Shown: positions 23,929-35,100 of the stretch, piece by piece
How positions within the stretch are numbered: the stretch's first letter is position 1
How the letters are laid out: each line of letters begins with the position of its first letter
NCBI RefSeq assembly: GCF_018446385.1
Contig: NC_056000.1
Span: forward strand, 35,501,511 to 35,565,510
Source of the DNA: Zingiber officinale
Lineage: Eukaryota > Streptophyta > Magnoliopsida > Zingiberales > Zingiberaceae
DNA: 64,000 nucleotides
Reading direction: 5' to 3'
The notes under the pieces: model-generated
Databases searched by the model: none
What the model was told of the DNA's origin: nothing
Seen by the model: only the letters and a program-made list of their open reading frames with translations
Translations under genes and position numbers: made by a program

Positions 23929-24179
23929 CTTATATCAGTTTTTTTTCTGAATAAATAATTGATATTAAGATCTTTTTGTTATAAGGATTCTAGGGATTCC
24001 ACAAATTGCATGATTACAAGTGGAACAATTTTGTGCACATAAACCACTGTTCTTGAATAAACTGTTCTACGTGTCAAATTGTTTATCCCTTGTGCTACAT
24101 CAATTTGGAAACAGAGCCCTGTGTGAGTTTTTTTTCCCTTGAAGCTTACCATGACTTTGGTGTTTTGGACGTAATGTTG

Positions 24180-25981
24180 GAATGGAGGGGGAGGAGCTAG
24201 TTGTGAAAGTGATGACATTACAACAGCCACAATTATGCTTCTAGGAGATACATGCACCCCGGGACGTAGATTCTGCGTCGTTAAGACCAACAGGAACCCA
24301 ACGCCACCGGATCCCATGGAGCCTGTGAACACAGCGAAGGCAATCTCTAATTGGGAGTAGTTGTTGTTATTCATATTAAAATTGTATGCAGTTTTATATT
24401 GTAGCTATGGTATGCTCTTGAGCTCTCTATTAGGATTTTAGTTATCGAGTAGTTGTGCTATTAAATTGAGAACTAATCAGAAAATTTTCATGTTCAAGAA
24501 GCTGTAGTCATTCCATTCCATTAACTATCAACTTTTAACTGACAGCTAATGTTCAGAAGTGCAGTACATGGAAATAATGAAAGTAAGTAACAATTTAATT
24601 TTCATTTAGGCAATATAATGATTGCAATTAAATTAGCAATGAGTAAGCTGCATTCTTGTGCATGAGTTCAAAATATATTGTTTCTAAATTATAGTGATTG
24701 AATCTCATTGGCCAAAGAATTGTATTCATTTCATAGTTGAAATGAAAGAGTGGACTATGTTGTGCAGTTCTTACGAGTGTTGATCGTAATGAATTGCCTG
24801 ACGATGGAAGTGGCCACTTTGCGGAGACAGTAAAAGCTTTGGAGGTTTGTAAAATTTTCTTTTCACACTCTAGTTTCTATACGTGCTTATGCTCATAGGT
24901 GCGAAGGATTGATGGCTTCTCACAGCTGTTTGTTTGTGCTCCAGAAACTCAAACCTGAAATATTAGTGGAGTGTTTAACTTCTGATTTTTGAGGTGATCT
25001 TGGGGTTGTTTCATTATTGGTAGATTCTAACCTTGATGTATTTGCCCACAACATTGAAACTGTAAGGTGATTGCAAAGAATTGTCAGAGATCCTAGAGCA
25101 GGGTAAGAAATACACAAAAGTAATTATTCAGTGTTAATTGATAATCTCATAGAATGAGTCTCACTTTATTTGATATAGCAATACACCTACCTGATGTTCA
25201 TTAGTACCAGGTTTTATTATTTTGGGGCAGGTACGAGCAGAGTCTATCAATCCTAGGAGCATGCGAAGGTACACAAGGAGGGGATGGTGACTAAGTCTTC
25301 CATCTTGGTGAGTCAGATGAGGAGGTGAAGGAAGACATGGCTGATTTAAGGGCTATTGATGTTGATATTCTTATATTGGGCCAGTACTTACAGGTCTGAC
25401 GATATGATGCAACCTAGAATGGAAGTTGAGTTTTTTTTCTTTCTTAATCCTTTATATACATCTGTTTGTTTTTGAAATATTTTGCAGCCAACACTGTTAC
25501 ACTTGACTGTCAAAGAGTATGTAACCCGTGAGAAGTTTGCCTTCTGGAAAGAGTATAGAGAATCTGTTGGTTTCCATTATGTTGCTAGTGGACCTCTGGT
25601 GAGTATGATTGTATCATCTGATGCTTACTAAAATTTATGTGTTTGTTAGAAACTTTCGCATATGCTGCGAAACTAAATTAGAAATGTGTTTGTTTGTTAT
25701 ATTTCTTCATGAGTTTAGTTATCGAAATGTGATTATTCTAATTGAAATGTTATTATCATGTTATTAAGAGATAACTGTGTGGCACTAATTGAGCTTCAAA
25801 AGTAGATTGTGCGGCAATTGAGAGTATTTTTTGCACCACATTACCTTTTTCACATTTTCTGTTGGCAATTCACAATCTTTAATCCTTCATATACATCTGT
25901 TTGTTTTTGAAATCTTTTGCAGGAGAGTTTTTTGTTCAGAAATTGGTGAAAGGTTCCGAGACATCCGCAAATAAAATTTAG
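24180..25981 (+). pseudogene. LIP1P: Unprocessed pseudogene of plastid lipoyl synthase
   Basis: Exon remnants in order: about 24190-24357 ([35 protein letters not shown]), 24750-24844 (VDYVV...[19 protein letters not shown]), 24945-25102 (KLKPEILVECLTSDF, VFAHNIETV, QRIVRDPRAG), 25231-25393 ([32 protein letters not shown]), 25488-25598 ([30 protein letters not shown]) and 25923-25981 (AGEFFVQKLVKG). Lipoyl synthase is the radical-SAM enzyme that adds sulfur to octanoyl groups. Introns are kept, so this is a duplicated gene, not a retrocopy. Damage: the second Cys of the CX3CX2C Fe-S motif is Arg (CGT at 24265-24267); in-frame TGA at 24990-24992 and 25068-25070; an apparent 5-nt insertion near 24765; a corrupted stretch near 25255-25300; and a missing RSSYR segment before the last exon. 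The N-terminal exons are absent, cut off near the copia insertion. Confidence 0.88.
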
Positions 25982-26146
25982 CGATCGATCATCTGGTGCA
26001 CTTCAGCTCCTTTCAGTTATTTCATCTCTATTCTTTTTTCAACATAAACATCCTAAAAACGAAGAGAAATGAGGGATTGATAGAAACAAATGAATTTTGA
26101 ATGTGAATTTTGACAGCTACAGTTTTAATAGGTTTTGTGAGTTCTG

Positions 26147-27473
26147 TGTTGGATCCAGTATCTCCCGGAGTGCGCAAACTGATACTGATCGTCGAGGCTA
26201 GTGTTCAATACTATCTCCGTAAACGATATTGCTCCGCTATGGTGCTAACAGATAGCAGCAATTCGTTCCTAAGATACAACGACGAACGTCTCGGAATCGT
26301 AGCACTCCAAATTCCGAGACCAGCGAACTTTCTCGTAGGTTTTTTGGACTCTTAAATACACAAGATGAGATGAATGCTCAAGAGAGAGTAGAATAGATGA
26401 ATTCGATGATTCGATTGATATTTCCAGCATCTGGAGGGTTCTATTTATACCAAATGAAGAGGTTGAATGCCTTGTTGGGTGAAAGGATGTGTTCTTTGGG
26501 CTGAATCGATCTGGATCGTCCATTCTGAAGAGTTATAACCCTTCACATATCCCACTTTAATCTCATCCATCAGATCTGAAGAGTTGTGACCCTCAGATCT
26601 TGCCTATTGTCATCAGCCATCGGATCTGGATTTACTGATCCATTCGATCTGACGCTTCAGATCAAGTCTCATCCCAAGCGGTCAGATCGTGACTCTTCGC
26701 GATCCAACGCTCTAGATCGCATCACAAGCGATCCATCACACCTCTTTGATCAACGATTGCCATCTGTTTGCCCAATCAACAGTCTAGTCATCTCTTCTTG
26801 CCCACGTGGATGCCGCATTGCCATGTCAGATACGGATGCGAGCGATCCATCACACCTCTTTGATCAACGGTTGTCATCTGTTTTCCCAATCAATAGTCCA
26901 GTCATCTCTTCTTGCCCACGTGGATGCCGCATTGCCATGTCAGATACGAGCCCGAGTGCCACGTAGGTGCCGCATTGCCATGTCAGATACGAGCCCGAGT
27001 GCCACGTAGGTACTGCAATGTCCTCTGGAGCATAAATTTAAGCTCCTCGCGACGACGATGCAAAGTGCAAAGTGCCGCGCCTACAAAGCGCCCATTGCGC
27101 ACGTGGCGGGCTCACAGGTGCGAGCACTTGCTTGCCCCTAAGAAGAGAGCACCTGATCTTTTTTCTAAGTTAATTCCATTAACACAGCATCATTAATAAG
27201 CAAAGAATGTACATCGAAAATTTCCGATGTGGGACTATTCTCCCATGCATTTCCTATATATATCATTAATGAATAATTAATGTTTATTTGGGTCGACTTT
27301 AAATAATTAATTTCTCATTCACCTTTAATCTGTTTTGAGCAAATTAATAGTCTAAATTTATCTACGCGAAACGTAGATTTCAATTTTGAAGTCAATTACG
27401 ACTTTTATCTATTGATGGCATTCCAATTTTTCCACAAAACCGTATTGATCCATTAAGACTCCAATATCCAACA
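26147..27473 (-). mobile_element. Solo LTR, probably Ty1-copia
   Basis: A 1327-bp block begins TGTTGGATCCAG and ends ATATCCAACA, giving TG...CA ends with an 8-bp inverted terminal similarity. It is flanked by the exact 5-bp duplication ttctg (26142-26146 and 27474-27478). On the minus strand a TATAAATA lies near 26450, followed by blocks (ttgctgctatctgttagcac, gcggagcaatatcg) resembling those of the LTRs at 17894 and 23444, so I infer a related copia family read on the minus strand. No internal coding region is present; recombination between two LTRs is the usual origin. Confidence 0.85.
26735..27010. repeat. Tandem repeats inside the solo LTR
   Basis: Two ~105-bp copies (starting gatccatcacacctctttga at about 26731 and 26845) are followed by two ~43-bp copies sharing tgccgcattgccatgtcaga. 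Such U3 repeats are common in long LTRs. Confidence 0.85.
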
Positions 27474-28700
27474 TTCTGAAGGTTTGTTACTTAGCACAAG
27501 CATCCTAATACTTGTATTCGTCATTCAAACGTTATATTCCAATTATTTTCTGTTAATTCTGAAACTATTATCCTTCTATTAGATTAATGGTGCATTTGGT
27601 CAGGGAATAAAATGACAGGGAAGTAGTGGATGAGGTGGGAAAAATGATTATTAGACAATGTTGGCAATATCAAATAATAGAAATTTGACTCTAATGATTG
27701 ACACAGTTGGTAATTGTATAGGTAGTTATTCCAATAAATCTTGGATACTGTACTAATTAATTATAATTTCTCAATTTATCTACTCATATATGATCGTGGG
27801 ACCAATCGTATGGAACCATGGAATGACAGATTTTAATTTTTTGCTATAATCTAATAGATCTTGGAGTCCATTCTGTATAAATATTTCACTGACGTCTAAT
27901 TTTCTCATGCATAGGGCTACCACACATTAGAATAATTAATTTTTATGATTTATTCCCTCTAGAGAGTGTGGTCTGTCGCTATTAGAATGATTGTTTTATT
28001 TTTACTCCAAATAATAGAAATTTGACAAAGATATAATGGATGGGTTATTATTAGTTCTCTAATGGATGCTAAATCAGATATTTTAAGTTTTAAATAGATT
28101 TATTAAAAACACATAAACTACCAATTATACATAGGCCCTTACTTTTATTATTTCAAAATGAAACTTGAAGAAAATATTAAAAGGGTGTTACATTTTTAAA
28201 ATATTTGTATTTGAATATGTTATAAAAGATATAGTGATTGTGTTATAATAGAGTAAAATTATTTTAATTCGATTAAAATTATTATACGTAAAGTTTTTTT
28301 ATTTAATTTAATTAAAATTATTAAATATTGTTTAATTAATTTTAATTGCTCTAATAGTATTAAAGTAATTTTATCAAGCTGAAACAATTTAATTTAAGTT
28401 TGAGTGATTTTGATTGACACGATGAAGAGTGTTTTTATATAATAAATAAATTTATTTAGAAATATTAAATTTATAATATTAAAATAAAGGTAAAAGTATG
28501 ATAAGATATCATTTTTAATAATTTTTTTAAATGACACGTACTTTGGACGATAATGAATAAAACGGGCGCCTTTAAAGTTTTGTTAGTTACCTAATCTGAT
28601 TTCTCACCCCAATCAGGAAACAAACTGTCAACGGACTTTAGATCTGATAATACGTCATTTTACGTCAACTTAGGAAATGCTATCGTCTTAAACCGCTGTT
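27474..28700. other. AT-rich intergenic region upstream of TIC236
   Basis: No coding exon is visible. The stretch near 27590-28060 contains related blocks (aaataatagaaatttgac occurs near 27672 and 28009; gattattagac and gtgg..tat motifs) that suggest a decayed element. The last part is the likely TIC236 promoter. No specific element can be named. Confidence 0.45.
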
Positions 28701-28782
28701 TTATGTCTTGGACGGAACAGAGTCCTCAGACTTCTTAGGGCCGTCCGATTCTTACGGAAAGAGACGATAGAAAGAGTTCTTG

Positions 28783-29022
28783 ATGCGAAAGGAAGCGAGA
28801 GTTTTTCTCAGCTTAGCGAAATTCTCCGCCCTCGACCTCCTACCATACCTTCTCCGGCGATCCATCGCCCTCATTCTCTTCGCTTCGATTCTTATCGCCG
28901 ATTGGTTCTTCGTGTTCACCTCATCAAGATCGATATCCTCGATTGTTGCCTTGGCTCATGGGGTATCGAAGCGACCAGGTATTCGTCGTCGCTTATCCCG
29001 GGTTTTGGATCGAAGTGATTAG
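28783..29022 (+). other. Upstream open reading frame in the TIC236 leader
   Basis: A 79-codon frame beginning MRKEARVFLSLAKFSALDLL lies about 170 bp before the TIC236 start and does not overlap it. It sits in a GC-richer stretch that looks transcribed. If the leader is not spliced across it, ribosomes would meet it first. I know no matching conserved peptide; it may be chance. Confidence 0.35.
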
Positions 29023-29190
29023 GTATTCTTATTTATATGTCTGTTTTGGCTCATTATCGTGTTTTTGTTGTCGTTAGCGGTATGTTGTGTGAAGGCTGGG
29101 CGTTTTGAGTCGACTGGGGGACTGAGATCGAGTTCTTGGTCCCCTGCGCATGACTTGAGATTTTGGGACTCGGTTGAATAAAAGGCCAAG

Positions 29191-32100
29191 ATGAGCGCAG
29201 ATTGCTTCCGTAGTTCGTTGCTAGGATCGCCGCTTCGGACGTCTTTGGCATGGAGAAATGGCAGCGCCGTTGATAGGGATTTCTTTAGTTATACCAGTGC
29301 TAGGAATCGCCGGAAAGGTCGTGGAGTTCCTTCTTCATTTTCATTTGCTGGCAGATTTCCCAGTTTCTGTTCAAGGAAAATTGGGTTTTTGAATGATGGA
29401 TTCAGAGTGAATTGCTTCGGGGAGTCATTTCCCAAAACTAAGGCCTGGTTTAGATCGCTCAACCCACCTTGGAAAGAGGGGCTATTCTTCATTAGGTGCT
29501 CTGTCTTTGTTGCGGTCATTTCCATGGCAGGAATGCTGATGTGGTATGCGCAGCGTAAGGCCAGTAGCTTTGTGGAGACCCATCTTCTACCTACTGCTTG
29601 CTCAATTCTTAGTGAGCATCTGCAAAGAGAACTTGATTTTGGAAAAGTTCGATGTGTTTCACCACTGGGCATCACTTTGGATTCATGTTCAATTGGACCT
29701 CACAAGGAGGAGTTCTCTTGTGGGGAGGTTACCACCATGAAACTTCGACTTCGTCCTTTTGCAAGCCTTAGGAGGGGGAAGATTGTTATAGATGCTGTTT
29801 TGTTCCAACCCTGCCTATTAGTTGCACAAAAGGAGGACTTCTCTTGGCTGGGCATTCCATCTCCATCAGGAAATGGTATGCAGCGACATCACTCGTCTGA
29901 AGAGGGAATAGATTACAGGACAAAAACAAGAAGGATTGCTAGAGAACAATCTACTGCTTCCTGGGCAACAAAAAGGATTAAAGCTGCTAGGGAAGCTGCA
30001 GAGATGGGTTACATTGTTCCTGAGGAGGATTCATCAGTACTTAGGGATGAAGGCATAAAGGATAAACCTCTTTCTGCTAAGTCAAGGAGGCCAAGTTCAC
30101 TCTTTTGTATTGATGACCATATGCATTCAAAGGATCACCATTGCATGGATGATAGTGTCCATGGTTATAAGCACTCTGAATCAGAGAAATCCAGTGCAGT
30201 AAGTGTAAACTTCTCATCCAAAATAATACCAAAATTTTTAAGGCATAGGTTCAAAAGAAATGGAAAAGGGAAAGTTGTTGCAGAAAGGGGGTTTTCTTCA
30301 AAGCAACGAACTCTCAAGCGGAGTGCTGTTGCTGCTTTGGCATATCTCGGAGCCAAGGATGATGGGAAGTTCAGTGAGCCGTCTTCTAGTTCACAAACAC
30401 ATTCATCTAGTGAAGGCAACAGAGATACTGGGCCTGAGTTAACATTTATGAAGGACAAAGAAAATCATTCTGTCCAAGTAACACCAACTAATGTTGTTGA
30501 AAGAACTAAGTCAGAATACATGACTGGGTTAGTTTATTTAGATGAAGAATTTAGATCACAGACACAAGTTAAAGCTTCTGATGGTAACTCAGCTGCTGGT
30601 AATTTTGATGTGCAGAAAGACAATGAAATACATATGAATGGAAGCATGGAAAAACATCAGCTAGCAGAAGATAGTCATAGCTCCTTGCAAACTGATGCCT
30701 GTACTGTTGTGACTTCTAAATCCTCTTCAAATGCCAAAAATGATGATGACTTGGAGAACCATCATCTTCATTATGGCCATGGCAATGGTGTTGGGTTTGA
30801 CACAGTGGCGCATAACATTGCAGACAAATCAGGGGATGATGAGGATAATAATTGTGAAAGATTCAGCCTCAGAGAGTTTGGGACTTGCACACAGATGCAC
30901 CAATCTAAGACCTTTCTTCCCTTTACCTTTAGACCTGGGAAAGTTCCTAATAATGCACTTGTATCTCAACACCTTGCCAGTCTTATTCAGAAACTGATGT
31001 TCTTCCTCAGTACAAGTTACGAGGACCTTTCTCCTTCATTCTTTGAAGATGTAGTAACTAAGACTACTTCCATCAAGAAAGCTCTTCCAGTTACACTGGA
31101 TTCTGTTCATTATGCTGGAGGAACACTAATGCTTCTGGGATTTGGTGACATTGAACCCAGGTCTGACAATCTTACTAGAATTGATCTCTCAGACATATAC
31201 ATTGCAATTTTTCATGGCTTCATATGCACGTCAAACGAGAAAGAGATAGATCAAAGAAGTCTTGGTTAGCAACAATAAAATATATTTAAATATACATGAT
31301 ACTATAGTAGGGGATAGATCCCAATGGCGTAGAAGGATTCATATAGTGGACCCTACCTAGTGGGATAGCGTTTAGTTGTTGTTGTATGCTACTTTTGTTG
31401 ATACATAATTCTTCACAGGTTTCATTCCCACCTGTTATTTGCCATTGGTTTACAATTTTTTTAATATGCCTCTGCTTGTGCTTATACAACAAACTAAGAT
31501 GCACGTATATCCTGGCACTTCACTGTTCTGACTCATTTTTTCTGAGATCTCCATATGAATCAGCTATAATATGCCTATTCTCATTGATGCAGTGAAAGGG
31601 ACCTAAAATTTCCTGTGGTAATTTGATATTTTCCTTTTGTATGATTTTATGCCTTGTAGATGCATTTATAACAAAATGCTTATATTACTAGAAGGCAAAG
31701 TTGACTAGTTTATTTGTTTAATATAGTTACTTGGCTTGGCAAGGGTAATGCAAACTCTGGCTCGTACTGATATAGGCATCATTTTGTTTAATCATAGCAT
31801 CACATATGTAGTCATATATTACTTTTATCTCAGATTGGTTCAAAGTGGCTCACCAATACTAAATTGGGTTTATTCCAATTGACTAGACATTTTAAGAATA
31901 TACTAGACACGAAGAAGATGACTAATATTATTAAATAAAATAAATTCACAAAATAAGAAAGTAAGAGATGCTACAACTTGTCAAAGAATGTTATTTGTTG
32001 GATTATGATATAAAATAAGTCAATTGTAAAGCTTCGAGGGGTAATGAATTGTCTTCACCAATGAGTCGCCTAATAATTGTAACTCATGCACCATGACTTC

Positions 32101-35100
32101 GACAAAGAGATGAGAATGTGATTGCTATCAGGAATTCAATCATGATTAAACTTAGGATTGAAGATACCAACCGTGCACAATAAATCTTGAAACTTTCATA
32201 AGAACTGCATGTTTTTCATATTGCTAATATTATTTGCATTTTACTATTTATTACCAACTATATACAAAGAATGTACTTAAAAAATATACTTTTGATACAA
32301 TTAATTAATATGTTTAATAATCATTATATATGTGATTGCATAGTCAACTTCATATCATAAAAGAAGTGGACATTCCTTCTACCACCATTGTTTCCTTACT
32401 TGACACTCTCAATTGAACAAATTGAGGAAGTTCAAATTGAGGTAACATGAAATATATTAGCTCGAATTCTCGAAAGCACCATGAAGAGAAACAAAAGTCC
32501 ACATGCCACTGAATTAACACCAATGAATAAAATCTCTGTGCTTCAGGACCTTGCAGTAGCAACAAAAGAAATGTGCTAAACTATCAACAGAAGTGGAAAC
32601 TACAATAGTTAAGAAATTTGCAACCTTCTAAATAATATTTTATTTTTTATATTCTGATTTTGGTGTCTTATTAGCTCATAGATTATTATTATCAACACGA
32701 ACCATAACTTTTCTATATTTGTGATAACTAACAATATCGAAATGTTATTTGCATTTACTTTCTTCTTAATCTTGTGGTGTTAGTTTTTTCAACAATTTAA
32801 ACACTCTTCACATACTTAAGCAAAGTACCTCACCAGGATATGATTTGCTCCTGTCTCATATCAGTGAGGTGATGTGTTTGAGTGGGCAGCTAGAGATTTT
32901 GGTTCTGAAATCCCCTTGTTACATGGTAATATGACAGTACTTGCTCATTCTAAAAAGGACAATACGTTTGCACTTCTTGGAACAGGCAATACACAACTTT
33001 TTTACTTTTATGTTTTTGATAGGTGTTATGATTTAGCAACTAATTGATCCAACAATGGAACTATGCTTGATGTGAGATTTTGAATAATGTCCATGCTAAA
33101 ATGGTTTATGAATTTCTACAAACTGTATTGGGATTTGGGAGACAATTTATTACATGAATCTTTTTCTTGGATGAAAATATGCACTGAGTACTGGTGATAC
33201 TGAGGTGAATCCTTCACCATTAGATTCACATTATTTGGGGAGGATTGGGTGATTCAACTTGTGATGATATGCTCTGGACAATGATAAAAAAGTGGTGGGT
33301 CTGCCAATCAGATCTAAGATCATCTGTGGTTGATGGTGTGGTCCAATATGTGATCATAGACTTTGACTCACATAGGCTTGAGTGAGGGAGATTACTATGA
33401 TCCAGCCATCTGGTCTTATTGGATTTTGATTGGTGCAGGTGACAAACATACCTAATTTATGAATATTCTTTTCCTTTGGGGATCATCCATATTGTCTTGG
33501 GCTTATCACGACAAATTGTGAAGTTTTGATTGTGTGGCACCTATTTAGTGTTTGATCATGCAATTTGTTTTTAACCCAAACTTTTTTTTATTTGTAGTTA
33601 ACTGATCATGGAATTAAATTCTTCTATTTAGTTGCACCAAATTTAAGGATTTTTTTTTTGGATTACATGTATGCAAGCATATACATATAATCCTTATGAT
33701 AGTTGAAATGAAAAATCTATATGTAGGGAAATGATTGAAGTGAATGGGCGTCTCAAACTTGACAATGACTATAGTGGAGTGCATGCTCAACTGAGTGGAA
33801 ATTGTAGGGAATGGAGAAAGGAGCGGACTTGTGAAGGTGGGGGAGATCTGTCTGTTGATGTATTTGTAAATATTCTTGAGCAAAATTGGCATGCAAATTT
33901 GAAGATCATAAATCTCTTTGCTCCAGTAAGTAGTTTCTATGTTTCTGAAACTTTGAAGCAGAGAATTGGTTTGGTAAAATTTCCATTCTATTTTAACACA
34001 ATGATTCCTTTATCTGATTCTTGGATTAATGTAGCTGTTTGAGCGGATTTTAGAACTTCCCTTGACATGGTCGAAAGGCAGAGCCACTGGTGAGGTGCTT
34101 GTCTGATTCCCTTTAGATACCTATTTGAATTGGCTATATTTCCTGATTTTGCTAGAATTCGTATTTTAGCTATTAATTTTCTATTATTTTGGAGATAAGA
34201 TTCCCAACAATGATCAATTATATAATCTATTACTTTCTTTTTTTTTCTGAGAATTCTTCTTATGTCTTGTAGCTTTGGCATATATATTGTCATGATAATC
34301 TAACAAGGGTGAATTGCTTAATTTAGTTTAGACTTCTGCCCTAAGTTTCAGTAAACATCAATTTTATCCAAAGTTAGAATTTGATAACAAATCTAGGCAG
34401 TTGTTTATTCCCTCTTAATTTCGTCATTAGTTTTCTTCGTCTCCATGTTACATTTGCAATTTTGAATTTTGCTTAATCAGCAAGCTCATTCAAAATGTCC
34501 TAGTTAAACTTATTGAATTTAGCTCTCTACTGTGGCATGAGGTTTGATGACCTAGTATAGGATTTGTGTTTGGTTAAACTTTATTAGTTTTTAAATTAAT
34601 TTAGTTGGGTTATTGATTGATGATGATTGAACATATTGACTAAAGAAAAGTGTACATGTAACTTTGCTAGCTAACTTTACTACTATTGGAGTAACAGAGA
34701 CTTAATAGTCTGCAAGCTGTGTTGCAAAATGTGTTCTAGCTAGATCTAATATGGCTAAAGTTAGGGCTAGGTTTTAGCAATTAATTCTTCTAACAATATA
34801 CTTCCTTGCAATTGCATAATATATTGTGGTATCCATCTCTACCTTCAGTGTTTGAAGTATTAGGATTGTTAAGACACACTGTGCATTATTGTCAACAAGT
34901 ATTTTGAAGGCTAAAGTTCTGAATCCATCTAATTATTTTATTTCAAAGTTCTTCCAAAGAAAGATATATTCCAAGAAGCGTAGAAGTGAATTATATTTTT
35001 CTCAAAGAGGTTTAACTACCGAATTCACCTTTTACTCTTGACTTAATCATGTAGGATTGACAAACCTGAGAGGCTGTATAGGTTGTTTAGAATATATAAT

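Noticed and set aside
23979-24374. 131-codon open frame on the minus strand
   Set aside because: It is antisense to the lipoyl synthase pseudogene exon, whose plus-strand reading ([15 protein letters not shown]) explains the sequence.
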